Source of the DNA: Holosporales bacterium
GTDB taxonomy: Bacteria; Pseudomonadota; Alphaproteobacteria; Paracaedibacterales; CANFPP01
DNA: 41,557 nt
Direction of reading: 5' to 3'
Assembly (NCBI GenBank): GCA_947449005.1
Contig: CANFPP010000001.1
Location: 72,442-113,998 of the forward strand
Shown one piece after another: positions 23,738 through 32,605 of this stretch. The translations under genes were made by a program, and so were the position numbers. The notes under the pieces were generated by a model. That model had not been told where the DNA came from. It made no database searches and saw only the letters and a list, made by a program, of their open reading frames with translations. Numbering within the stretch: position 1 is the stretch's first letter; each line of letters begins with the position of its first letter.

Positions 23738-25747
23738 TTAAATATCAACCCCAGTTATGAAGGAAGCATTCTCACAAATGAAATTATAACGCGTTTCTGG
23801 ATTTTTTCCCATCAAACGATTCACGAATGCTTCATAACCATCTTCGCTTTTACAATCATCCATGCTCACCCGCAAAAGTACTCTCTGTTTTGGATCCATC
23901 GTTGTATTTCGAAGCTGTACAACCGGCATTTCCCCAAGACCTTTAAATCGACTAATTTCAACTTTTGCACTTTTATGAAAAGCACTTGCTAAGAGCTTAT
24001 CTTTCTCCATATCATCACGCGCGTAATGCGTCACACCCTTGTGAGTTAGTCGGTAAAGCGGCGGCTGTGCCAGATAGATATGGCCATTATCGATAAGAGA
24101 ACGCATCTCTTGAAAGAAAAATGTCAGCAATAGAGAAGCAATATGTGCTCCGTCAACGTCCGCATCTGTCATGATGATAATACGTGAATAGCGTAGTTTA
24201 TTCGGGTCACAATGCGTCCCAACGCCGCACCCTAAGGCCAACATCAAATCAGCAATTTCCTGATTCCCCTTCATTTTATCTAGGGTAGCTGTTGCAACGT
24301 TTAAGATTTTACCCTTAAGCGGCAAAACAGCCTGAGTTGCCCGATCGCGTGCTTGCTTTGCAGATCCACCCGCAGAATCTCCCTCAACCAAAAAGAGCTC
24401 ACTAAGCAAAGGATTATTACTCGTACAATCAGCCAACTTACCGGGAAGCCTAAGTCTGCGTGTTGCACTTGCTCTTGAAACTTCACGTGCTTGACGACGT
24501 TTTAAACGATCTTCCGCCCGATTCACAAGGAAATCTAACAAACGATTTGCGAGTTGCGGGTGCTGCGTTAACCAATGATCCAAATGATCTTTAATAACAT
24601 TTTCAACCAAACGCGTTGCTTCTGCAGAAGCAAGCCTCTCTTTTGTTTGCCCTTGGAATTGTGGTTGTTTAATAAAACAAGAGAGGACAATAGACGCCCC
24701 CCCATTCACATCTTCTGCCGTTAATTGATTGGCTTTGCGATTATTAATCCGCTCGCCATAATCTTTCAAACCGCGCGTTAATGCTTGGCGAAGCCCCTGT
24801 TCATGCGTTCCCCCTTGTGGTGTTGGAATCGTATTACAAAAAGAGGAAACAGGGTTCTCTGTATCTGAGATTTGGGATTCTGGATCATCGATCATCCAAG
24901 CAACTGCCCACTCAACACGCCCTTTTTGATTTGGAAATGTTGCTTCGCCGCTGAATAAACTGTCTTCTGAAAAATCTTCTTTATCGATAAAGTCACGCAA
25001 ATAATCTGCCAATCCCTTGGGATAATGCAACACTGTCTTTTCAGGAATTTTTCCATTTGCAATTAACGAAGGATCACAAACCCAGGTTACCTCAACACCT
25101 TTAAACAAATAGGCTTTCGCTTTAACCATTTGAAAAATAGTATTGGCTGAAAAATGACATGCCTCACCAAAAATTTCCGGATCTGGGTGAAACTTTATAC
25201 TTGTACCTTTTAAGCGGCTTGTCTGATCTTGCTTAATCAAAGTCGTCGTTGAACAACCACGGCTATAAGACTGCCGCCAAGTTTGCTTATCACGTGTAAC
25301 TTCGATCTCTAAAATATCTGACAAAGCATTCACGACAGAAACACCAACTCCATGCAAACCGCCTGAAGTTGTGTAAACCTTATCGCTAAATTTTCCACCC
25401 GAATGGAGTGTTGTAAAGATAACTTCTAACGCTGATAAATGTGGAAATTTTGGATGGGGATCAGTTGGAATACCGCGCCCATTATCGCGAATAGAAATAA
25501 AATCTCCAGCTTCCAGCTTCACTTCAATCTTAGTTGCAAATCCTGCGACAACCTCATCCATAGCATTATCAAGGATTTCAGCTACCAGATGGTGCATTGC
25601 CTTCTCGTCCGTACCACCAATATACATGCCTGGACGATGCCGGACAGGCTCAAGACCTTCTAAGACCTCAATGTCCTTTGCCGTATAATCAGACTTTGCG
25701 CTACTCGCCGGAGTATTCGGGGATTTTTGAAAAAGATCAGCCGCCAC
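23738..25747 (-). CDS. parE: DNA topoisomerase IV subunit B
   Basis: 669 residues. GHKL ATPase (EILDNAMDEV, DNGRGIP, GGLHGVGVSVVNALS), transducer domain, Toprim domain (VEGDSAGG, DADVDGAHI) and the C-terminal region with FKGLGEMP. The text after EGDSAGG, AKQARDRATQAVLPLKGKILN, is typical of ParE rather than GyrB. It decatenates daughter chromosomes together with ParC, which is not in this window. The start codon is GTG at 25747 with only a weak AGG upstream. Confidence 0.95.
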   Translation of the reverse strand: MAADLFQKSPNTPASSAKSDYTAKDIEVLEGLEPVRHRPGMYIGGTDEKAMHHLVAEILDNAMDEVVAGFATKIEVKLEAGDFISIRDNGRGIPTDPHPKFPHLSALEVIFTTLHSGGKFSDKVYTTSGGLHGVGVSVVNALSDILEIEVTRDKQTWRQSYSRGCSTTTLIKQDQTSRLKGTSIKFHPDPEIFGEACHFSANTIFQMVKAKAYLFKGVEVTWVCDPSLIANGKIPEKTVLHYPKGLADYLRDFIDKEDFSEDSLFSGEATFPNQKGRVEWAVAWMIDDPESQISDTENPVSSFCNTIPTPQGGTHEQGLRQALTRGLKDYGERINNRKANQLTAEDVNGGASIVLSCFIKQPQFQGQTKERLASAEATRLVENVIKDHLDHWLTQHPQLANRLLDFLVNRAEDRLKRRQAREVSRASATRRLRLPGKLADCTSNNPLLSELFLVEGDSAGGSAKQARDRATQAVLPLKGKILNVATATLDKMKGNQEIADLMLALGCGVGTHCDPNKLRYSRIIIMTDADVDGAHIASLLLTFFFQEMRSLIDNGHIYLAQPPLYRLTHKGVTHYARDDMEKDKLLASAFHKSAKVEISRFKGLGEMPVVQLRNTTMDPKQRVLLRVSMDDCKSEDGYEAFVNRLMGKNPETRYNFICENASFITGVDI

Positions 25748-25786
25748 TAAGATACATACCTATACTAAAATTGAACATAATTTCTC

Positions 25787-25870
25787 GTAACTACTCTCTA
25801 TTAAAGATCCCTCCGCTGTCATCTTGGTGCCGGGCATCCAGGATCTCATGAAAAAGAGCTGAGTAGTTAC
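25787..25870. repeat. Element bounded by a perfect 10-bp inverted repeat
   Basis: GTAACTACTC (25787-25796) and GAGTAGTTAC (25861-25870) enclose 64 bp. This interior contains a worn ATCTTGG...CCAGGATCTCATG palindromic unit like those at 3184 and 37420. It may be a tiny non-coding repeat element. Confidence 0.55.
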
Positions 25871-25980
25871 CCCAATTACTTTTTATATCACAACTGTTCA
25901 AAAAATTGAATGTTCAATAATTCTAAGGGGATTTTTAAAATGACAGCTATTGTTCAATCCTCTCCGTTCTCTCCGCCGTC

Positions 25981-26000
25981 ATTCCCGCGGAGGCGGGAAT
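25981..26000. repeat. Dispersed palindromic repeat
   Basis: ATTCCCGC GGAG GCGGGAAT, a perfect 8-bp stem with a four-base loop, followed by CCAGGCTGC. It is preceded by GTC, as in the GTCATCC version at 37417. Confidence 0.7.
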
Positions 26001-26190
26001 CCAGGCTGCTTGATTTTCAAACAACTCATTTGTTTGTCTAGTTTATTTCTGGATTCCAACCTCCTACACTCTTACCAGATGCCTTAATCGTTGCAACTGC
26101 TTATTGTGAAAACATTTCTCCCTATAATTTAAATCAAAAGCAACCCGATGACTGGTATCCAAATAGTCGTTCCTTATCAGAAGAGTTAAT

Positions 26191-27426
26191 CTACCCGTCC
26201 CTCTTCCGATACAAAGTCGTTTTGAAGAAGTCTTCAGTTACCAAAAACTCAGGATCAATATGATTTTGCTGGCGCATTAAAGGGATGACTTTTGTGCGTA
26301 CGCCCATGCCCCGTGCATCGACATAACCGTAATCGCGCAATAAGCTCACAAGCAAAGGATTGCGAGGTGATCTTTGACCAGCTTTCATTTTTTCAACAGT
26401 CATCGAATTCGTTAAAGGTCCGGGGCTAAGAATTTCAATACGATCAGAATAAACGACAATTTCAATATCAACAGATCGCGTCCAATCTCTGTGCGCAATT
26501 GTATTAATAATTGTCTCGCGAATTGCTTCCCACGGATAAAACCAAACTCGTTCTCTTTGCATTCCCGTATTAATTGTTGAGCCTTCTTCAGAAATGAAAG
26601 GACGAATCATATTTGATAATTTTTCAATCAATCCATCATCTATGTTTTCTAAATTTCCTGCATCTGTTCTTCTAACACGATTAAAAAGAGACCCGTCCAG
26701 AATCTCATCCATAAAGGCCCGATATGTTTTATCCAGGCCATCAAAAACCATCAAACGAATTCCAGCTTGCGGCAAATAACGCCTGGGCGCAATTCCAAAT
26801 GAAATAAGCCCTAAGATCGTACAGGCAACATTTCCATTGTTAAGTTTTGTCAAAAAACCTAGCCCTATCAAACGCTGAATCCACTGTTCTTCTGAAGTCG
26901 GATGTTCAGGATCGCCTATGATGTCAAAAAGATAACTTTTCACCCGTTCCATATCTAATGAAGCTATCGTTGTTCCTGAGACAGGTAAAGCTTCGGCATG
27001 AAGCATGCCGCCTGATTCATGCAAGCGTGCTTGTTGTTCTCTTGTGGCATCACGTGATGTTGTCCCAATACGGATATAAATACGCTCTTGTCCATTATGG
27101 CGTACAACATACGGTTTAGATGTACCTTGCTCAATTGTAACAATCGCAACTCGCTTCTCATCAATCAGAATTTCTTCATAATAAGGATTGATGAAAGGGT
27201 GAATCTTATCTCGGAAAACGTTCATCACCCATTCTTCAAGGTTATATCTTTGAATACCTGAGATTGTTCCATCATCTTCTACGCCAAGTAAAACTCTTCC
27301 ACCTTGGAAATTTGCCAAAGCAACGACTTCTTTTGCTAAATCCTCAGGTCGTATATCGTCTCGCTTAAATTCAATACCAGAGCTTTCTCCATTAGCTATA
27401 ATTTCAATAAATTCTGCTCTTAGCAT
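26191..27426 (-). CDS. AlbA_2/Schlafen-type domain protein with GHKL-like ATPase C-terminus
   Basis: 411 residues. The N-terminal AlbA_2 domain (residues about 5-125: GESSGIEFKRDD at 13-24, GGRVLLGVEDDG at 42-53) is found in nucleic-acid-binding proteins loosely annotated as RecG-like or transcriptional regulators. The C-terminal part resembles HATPase_c_4 (ETIINTIAHRDW at 304-315, SDRIEILSPG). I start at ATG 27426 because GAAGGA lies six bases upstream; the frame opens eight codons earlier, but with poorer spacing. It is divergent from the Fic gene (139 bp apart). The role could be regulation or defence; it is not resolved by sequence. Confidence 0.8.
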   Translation of the reverse strand: MLRAEFIEIIANGESSGIEFKRDDIRPEDLAKEVVALANFQGGRVLLGVEDDGTISGIQRYNLEEWVMNVFRDKIHPFINPYYEEILIDEKRVAIVTIEQGTSKPYVVRHNGQERIYIRIGTTSRDATREQQARLHESGGMLHAEALPVSGTTIASLDMERVKSYLFDIIGDPEHPTSEEQWIQRLIGLGFLTKLNNGNVACTILGLISFGIAPRRYLPQAGIRLMVFDGLDKTYRAFMDEILDGSLFNRVRRTDAGNLENIDDGLIEKLSNMIRPFISEEGSTINTGMQRERVWFYPWEAIRETIINTIAHRDWTRSVDIEIVVYSDRIEILSPGPLTNSMTVEKMKAGQRSPRNPLLVSLLRDYGYVDARGMGVRTKVIPLMRQQNHIDPEFLVTEDFFKTTLYRKRDG

Positions 27427-27565
27427 TTGTTGTCCTTCGTTCAAAACCATACCTTTTTATATTTAACAGGAATATTCATCACATTCAAACAAACTCATTC
27501 CCACTATCAATTTTACTTCACTGATTTAATTGAAAACCATAACGTAACACTTTACACTTCATATT

Positions 27566-28573
27566 ATGAATTACGACAAACTCACTCAAAAAAAGCAAGA
27601 GCTAGATCGGCATCGTCCTTTACCAGAAGCGCTTGTGCGCAATCTAGAAGATTGGTTTAGCATCGAGTTAACGCATACGAGCACCGCTATCGAAGGAAAC
27701 ACTCTGACTCGTCAAGAAACGGCTTTGGTTGTTGAGAAGGGGTTAACCGTTGGCGGAAAATCAATTAAAGAACACCTAGAAGTCACAAACCATGCCGCAG
27801 CTTTAAACTGGATCAAAAGTCTTGTTACTCGGAAAATGCCCCAATCTTTAACAGAAAATGATATTCTTTACATTCATAATCTTATTTTGAAAAGTATTGA
27901 TGACACCAATGCGGGTCATTATCGCAATGTCCCCGTTCGTATCTCAGGATCCACCGTTATTCTGCCCAATCCTCGTAAAGTTCCTGAGTTAATGACTAAA
28001 TTTGTCGAATGGATCCATCATGCAGATTTACACCCTGTAGAATTTGCAGCAGAGGCGCATTACGAACTGGTTACCACCCATCCTTTTGTAGATGGAAATG
28101 GCCGTACAGCACGGCTTTTAATGAATTTAATTTTAATGATGCATGGCTACCCACCAGCCATTATCCGAACAAAGGATAGACTCGCTCATATCGAATCTTT
28201 AGAAACAGCGCAATTAGGTGGCCCAAAAGATAATTACCTTAAACTCATTGCCAAGGCAGTAGATCGTTCACTGGATATATATCTAAAAGCCTGTAAGGAT
28301 GAGGATGCACAGCCCGTTGAAGCTCCACCACCTCAGCTTCTTAAAATCGGTGAACTCGCCAAAGCAGCTCAAGAAACAGTCGTAACTATTCGGTATTGGA
28401 CAAAAGAAGGTTTGCTAGATATAGCGGACACAACTATTTCCGGCTATCAACTCTACGATCCATCCATGATAGAACGTATTAAGCAAATTAAAGAGTTGAA
28501 AACACAGCGCTATACCTTAAACGAAATTAAACAAAAGCTAGAAAATATCCGCGTCACCATAGCTCTACGATAA
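27566..28573 (+). CDS. Fic-domain AMPylase fused to a MerR-like DNA-binding domain
   Basis: 335 residues. The Fic core HPFVDGNGRTAR (172-183) has the catalytic His172 and the phosphate-binding Gly/Asn/Arg set, so it should transfer AMP (or another nucleotide group) to a hydroxyl of a target protein. The inhibitory helix lies N-terminal: Ser39...Glu43-Gly44 in STAIEGN, making it a self-inhibited (class II) Fic protein. After a Pro-rich linker (250-257), residues 258-328 form a MerR-type winged HTH (KIGELAKAAQETVVTIRYWTKEGLL, in pieces, and YTLNEIKQKL). This is an unusual C-terminus, suggesting a Fic enzyme that binds DNA or its own promoter. No strong SD is seen. Confidence 0.85.
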   Translation: MNYDKLTQKKQELDRHRPLPEALVRNLEDWFSIELTHTSTAIEGNTLTRQETALVVEKGLTVGGKSIKEHLEVTNHAAALNWIKSLVTRKMPQSLTENDILYIHNLILKSIDDTNAGHYRNVPVRISGSTVILPNPRKVPELMTKFVEWIHHADLHPVEFAAEAHYELVTTHPFVDGNGRTARLLMNLILMMHGYPPAIIRTKDRLAHIESLETAQLGGPKDNYLKLIAKAVDRSLDIYLKACKDEDAQPVEAPPPQLLKIGELAKAAQETVVTIRYWTKEGLLDIADTTISGYQLYDPSMIERIKQIKELKTQRYTLNEIKQKLENIRVTIALR

Positions 28574-28657
28574 ACACGCCAATCTATTTTTTTAGTGACA
28601 AAAACCTTACAAGCGCTTAATGGTATTTATCACAAAAATTTAAAAAGAATTACATCC

Positions 28658-29710
28658 ATGCAAAGAAATATCTCGAGAACTTTCTATCTTATTTTTTCTG
28701 TTTTATTTTTATTTGTAACTCTTAATAACATTGCATTTTCTGCTCACTCAGAAGAAGTTTCTGTCTTTCCAGAAGCTGGTCATGATCCTTTCCTAAAGGT
28801 CATTAATAGCGCCCAAAAGACGATTCATATGTCAGCTTATAAATTCACGGACACAAGATTAATTGGTGCTTTACGAGAAGCAGCTGATAGAGGCGTTAGC
28901 GTTGAGCTCCTAGCTGAAGAAAGTAAAAATATTTACAAAAGGCCTGGTATATCAGAGGAACAACAAGCTCTTGAGGATCCCGCCCAGCATCTTAACCATC
29001 CAAAAATAATTATACATAGGACCTCTGAAAGATTTAATCAAAGTCATTATAAGATGATTGCCGCAGATGAAAGTACTGCCGCTATTTCAACAGGAAACTT
29101 TTGCCCTGATACCTTTGATTCAACATATAAGGAATCTTATAGAGATTTTGCACTCTCTACTTCTAACCCGATAGAAATAGCCTCCATACTAAAGGTATTT
29201 TTGGCAGACATTACGGATCGCCGTGTCGTTCCAGATAAAGGAAATATTATATGGGGTCCTACTTACCAAAGAAGCACTTTCCTAGAAATGTGTGATGGCG
29301 CTCAAAAGAGTATTTGGATTTACCAACAAGACATGCAAGATGTGGGCATCGCCAAAGCATTAGCGGGAGCTGCACGTGATGGCATAGATGTGAGAATTCT
29401 CATGAATCCTTTCCCATTTGGCAAAGCAAGCGACCCTATAGAAAATGATCCGAATATTCCGAATCAAACAATGATGTCAAAGCATGGTGTCAAAATCATG
29501 CTATGTCCTAAAACATACAGAGTGATACATGCTAAAATAATTGTCGTTGACGGAGTTTCAATGTATCTAGGGTCCGGTAATCTTTATCAAGGTTCTATTG
29601 ATCAAACAAGAGAACTTGGGATTGTAACAACAAATCCAAACTCCATTGAAACTGTTATAAAAACTTTTGACCAAGACTGGGCACAGGGAAGTCTTTTTGT
29701 CGCTCACTAA
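28658..29710 (+). CDS. Exported phospholipase D-family protein
   Basis: 350 residues from the ATG at 28658, which gives a clean signal peptide (MQRNISRTF..., cleavage after IAFSA). A GTG 21 codons upstream would bury the signal. Both catalytic HKD motifs are present: His130-Lys132-Asp137 (SHYKMIAADE...STGN) and His291-Lys293-Asp298 (IHAKIIVVDG...GSGN). The family includes phospholipases, nucleases and cardiolipin synthase-like enzymes. Export points to a periplasmic or secreted lipase or nuclease, and secreted PLD assists rickettsiae in host vacuole escape. It lies 84 bp after the Fic gene on the same strand. Confidence 0.87.
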   Translation: MQRNISRTFYLIFSVLFLFVTLNNIAFSAHSEEVSVFPEAGHDPFLKVINSAQKTIHMSAYKFTDTRLIGALREAADRGVSVELLAEESKNIYKRPGISEEQQALEDPAQHLNHPKIIIHRTSERFNQSHYKMIAADESTAAISTGNFCPDTFDSTYKESYRDFALSTSNPIEIASILKVFLADITDRRVVPDKGNIIWGPTYQRSTFLEMCDGAQKSIWIYQQDMQDVGIAKALAGAARDGIDVRILMNPFPFGKASDPIENDPNIPNQTMMSKHGVKIMLCPKTYRVIHAKIIVVDGVSMYLGSGNLYQGSIDQTRELGIVTTNPNSIETVIKTFDQDWAQGSLFVAH

Positions 29711-29714
29711 AATC

Positions 29715-29737
29715 ATCCCCGGGCTTGCCTCGGGGAT
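29715..29737. repeat. Dispersed palindromic repeat between convergent genes
   Basis: ATCCCCG (29715-29721) and CGGGGAT (29731-29737). It sits between the convergent PLD and ELM1 genes, where it could act as a weak bidirectional terminator. Confidence 0.7.
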
Positions 29738-29752
29738 CCCTCTGAAACAAAA

Positions 29753-30703
29753 CTACAAAGACAATGCCTGTAGATGACTTTTCACAATCGGTGTGATGCG
29801 TTTTAATTCATTTAAAGGTTGATGATCCCAAGCCGGGATTTCAGCATTTAAAGGACGAGCATGATCACCAAGATAAAGCTGTTTGTAAAACAATTGGAAC
29901 TTTTCATGACGAAGCGGTAATTCAAAAATATGTACTGGCTTGCCCGTAACACAAGCTTCTGATGCCATCGATACGGAATCTCCCATAACGACAATCGCAT
30001 CTGCGATGCCGAGATATGCCAGATAAGGATTATCACCGCTACCATCCCAAATATCAAAAGACACACCCTCAAGCGCAGTACGCAGAATCTCCAAATGCTC
30101 CTTCTTTGTTCGCCGAGAGGGTGTGATCAAAAGACTAGCGCCCGGATATCTATCCGTTATCAAATGGCGAAGCTGGATTGCTAATTGTTGAATTGCCTCC
30201 GCCGTATAGCGATAATAATGACTATCTCCGCCCAGCAATACAGTCACATAAGGCCCAGCAAGAGGAGACGCAAAATCAGCCGCAGCCTTTGCAACTTTTT
30301 CTTTTGTTAAGGAATGAATTGATCCAATTGTTTGAATAACCTTTTTGCCCGCAAGACCGTCATGCTGCGGCGCTATCACAAGATTAAACAAAGCGGGATC
30401 CACACGCGGATCTTGCACAAAAATCGTGTAACAGCTTGATGCCATCGACAAAGCCATCGTCGCTGATTGACGGCCCGCCGCAATAATAATCCGCGGCCAC
30501 GGCTTTGGAAAAACATCCAAAGATTGTAGGTTTTTTGGGGTTAAATTATATCGTTTTGCAAACTTTGCTGGCAAAAATGACCAAGGAAATTTCAAACTTA
30601 CTTCTTTGCTTTCAAAAGAAAGATCTAAGGCCGTTGCGACCCCCAAGCACTGATTATACGTGCCCGTTTTCCCCTTATCACAAACAATCCAAGCGTCTGT
30701 CAT
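29753..30703 (-). CDS. ELM1/GtrOC1-family protein
   Basis: 316 residues of the Mito_fiss_Elm1 family (formerly DUF1022): WIVCDKGKTGTYNQCLGVA at the start, IIIAAGRQSA, VQDPRVDPALFNLVIAPQHDGL, LLGGDSHYY, and the glycosyltransferase-like VMGDSVSMASEACVTGKPV near the end. The family is shared by alphaproteobacteria and mitochondria, where ELM1 acts in fission. The bacterial function is poorly known, and the fold looks like a GT-B glycosyltransferase. Its start overlaps the bcp stop by four bases (ATGA), so it is the second gene of a bcp-elm1 operon. Confidence 0.88.
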   Translation of the reverse strand: MTDAWIVCDKGKTGTYNQCLGVATALDLSFESKEVSLKFPWSFLPAKFAKRYNLTPKNLQSLDVFPKPWPRIIIAAGRQSATMALSMASSCYTIFVQDPRVDPALFNLVIAPQHDGLAGKKVIQTIGSIHSLTKEKVAKAAADFASPLAGPYVTVLLGGDSHYYRYTAEAIQQLAIQLRHLITDRYPGASLLITPSRRTKKEHLEILRTALEGVSFDIWDGSGDNPYLAYLGIADAIVVMGDSVSMASEACVTGKPVHIFELPLRHEKFQLFYKQLYLGDHARPLNAEIPAWDHQPLNELKRITPIVKSHLQALSL

Positions 30704-31155
30704 TTTAAAGAACTCAGAACCAATTTATAATGCTCCGGCACTTTTACCTTGCGCCAAATCTGCTCCAAACATCCCTTTTCATCAATTAAAAAGGTTGAGC
30801 GTTCAATCCCATAATAGGTACGTCCATACATTGATTTTTGTTGCCACACACCATATTGCTCACAAACAGCTGAATCTTCATCCGTTAAAAGTTTGAAATT
30901 CAACTGATGCTTTGCTTTAAATTTCTGGTGTTTCGTTGTATCGTCGCGCGAAACCCCAATCACAACCGCATTTAGATTTTCAAAATCAGATAAATGATCC
31001 CGAAAATCGCACGCTTGCGTTGTACATCCGCTCGTATCGTCTTTCGGATAAAAATAGAGGACCACTTTCTTTCCCAAAAGCTGCGACAATGTTAAAGGCT
31101 TTCCTTCATCATCAATCAACGTAAAATCAGGAGCTTTCATTCCAGTAGTTAACAT
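30700..31155 (-). CDS. bcp: Thioredoxin-dependent thiol peroxidase (Bcp/PrxQ)
   Basis: 151-residue peroxiredoxin that reduces H2O2 and organic peroxides in the cytoplasm. The peroxidatic Cys44 lies in DTSGCTTQAC and the resolving Cys49 in the same motif, the PrxQ arrangement. SD GAGGAG lies six bases before the ATG. It likely protects against host-derived oxidants. It lies 12 bp below the NhaD-like gene on the same strand, so the three genes may share a transcript. Confidence 0.95.
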   Translation of the reverse strand: MLTTGMKAPDFTLIDDEGKPLTLSQLLGKKVVLYFYPKDDTSGCTTQACDFRDHLSDFENLNAVVIGVSRDDTTKHQKFKAKHQLNFKLLTDEDSAVCEQYGVWQQKSMYGRTYYGIERSTFLIDEKGCLEQIWRKVKVPEHYKLVLSSLK

Positions 31156-31167
31156 ATAACTCTCCTC

Positions 31168-32541
31168 TTAAAACCAAAAAAGACTTAAAACCACAAACAA
31201 GGGCAGTAAAATAATACCTGACCACATCATATACCCAAGAAAACCCGGCATATCAATTTTAGCTCTCACTGCAATTGACTTAACCATAAAATTAGGAGCA
31301 TTGCCAATATAGGTCATCGCCCCCATAAAGACTGATCCTAAAGAAATAGCAACCAGAGTCTTAGACAGCGCCATCATTAACTGCTCTGCATTTGCACCCG
31401 TCATGTGAAAGAAAATCAAATACGTTGGCGCATTATCCAAGAAGGATGAAAAAAATCCCGAAAGCCAGAAATACAAAAAATTATTCGGGATGCCATCTGG
31501 ATTTGCCAAAGTCAATAACGAGCTAAAAACTCCATGAGGTCCAGCTTTTAACATCGCCGCCAGAGGAATCAATGTTGTGAAAATTGCCGCAAAAACCATG
31601 GCCACTTCTTTTAATGGTTCCCAAGAAAAATCATTGTGCTGATAAACTTCTTTTGAAGTGAATTTATAAGACAATCCAGCTAAAGCAATTAAACCACCAT
31701 CTCGAATTAAATCAGAGATTCGAAGGGGAATTTCCGACCAATAAAAAGCCTCTGAAGTTTTTGCCATTAAACCGCAAATAACAACCAAACTTATTGCCAG
31801 CCCTAGAAATACAAAGTTCATTTTTCCTTCAACACTCAAGGTTACAGATTGCGATTTTGCTTGATCAGAATAACGACGATCAACAAAATAAAAGATCCCG
31901 AGTAGATACAATGAAGCTATGAAGAATGCAGGAAAAAGATTTTGCATTGGCCAGAAAAAATCAACGCCCTGCAAAAATCCGAGAAATAATGGCGGATCCC
32001 CAAGCGGCGTTAAACATCCTCCAACGTTAGCAACCAAGAAAATAAAGAAAATAATGACATGTTTGTTAAACGCTCTGTCTTTGTTAATCGCAATTAGCGG
32101 GCGAATTAACAGCATAGAAGCTCCCGTCGTTCCAATCAAACTTGCAAGCAACGTCCCAATTGTTAAAACCCCGACATTCAACAAAGGAGTTGCTTCTGCC
32201 TGGATACGAATTCGAATCCCATTATTAATGATGTATAATGAAGAAATGAGAATAAGAAAGGGACAATAATCGCTTATAAAAACATGAAGCAATTCCGTAA
32301 GTGTCGCATCAAATCCCATAACCTTAATGAGCAGGAAAATAACGACAACAGCCCAAAATAGAGCAACTTTTCCCTGATGGCTTTCCCAAAATTCTGTAAA
32401 CCAAAGCGGTAAAAACGCAAGAGACAATAAAAGCGCAAGAAACGGAACGCTCGCGATCCAATTCAAGTGCGTTCCATCCAAACCTTCAGCTAAACAGCTA
32501 AACGAACAAAACCACAAAAAAACTATCAATATTTTTCCCAT
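31168..32541 (-). CDS. NhaD/CitMHS-type ion transporter (probable Na+/H+ antiporter)
   Basis: About 457 residues with eleven or twelve helices. The family features are GTTGASMLLIRPLI, GGCLTPLGDPPLFLGFL and the late SSFLDNAPTYLIFF segment, which match NhaD antiporters and the wider ion transporter superfamily. I start at ATG 32541 (MGKILIVFLWF), which leaves 64 bp before the divergent translocase. An in-frame ATG at 32586 would leave only 19 bp, and neither has a good SD. It probably exchanges sodium for protons; a role in carboxylate transport cannot be ruled out. Confidence 0.82.
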   Translation of the reverse strand: MGKILIVFLWFCSFSCLAEGLDGTHLNWIASVPFLALLLSLAFLPLWFTEFWESHQGKVALFWAVVVIFLLIKVMGFDATLTELLHVFISDYCPFLILISSLYIINNGIRIRIQAEATPLLNVGVLTIGTLLASLIGTTGASMLLIRPLIAINKDRAFNKHVIIFFIFLVANVGGCLTPLGDPPLFLGFLQGVDFFWPMQNLFPAFFIASLYLLGIFYFVDRRYSDQAKSQSVTLSVEGKMNFVFLGLAISLVVICGLMAKTSEAFYWSEIPLRISDLIRDGGLIALAGLSYKFTSKEVYQHNDFSWEPLKEVAMVFAAIFTTLIPLAAMLKAGPHGVFSSLLTLANPDGIPNNFLYFWLSGFFSSFLDNAPTYLIFFHMTGANAEQLMMALSKTLVAISLGSVFMGAMTYIGNAPNFMVKSIAVRAKIDMPGFLGYMMWSGIILLPLFVVLSLFWF

Positions 32542-32605
32542 ACCTCTATTTATAACCCAATGAACGGCGAGGTGCAAAACAATCATAATAAAGTAGGATC
32601 ACGAA

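Larger units (their letters stand above)
25748..26190. other. Intergenic stretch made mostly of small repeats
   Basis: No gene is seen. It contains the inverted repeat at 25787-25870 and the palindromic repeat at 25981-26000, with a GGGAATCCAGGCTG tail and a related CTGGATTCCAACCTCC piece near 26047. The last 100 bp are unremarkable. Confidence 0.6.
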
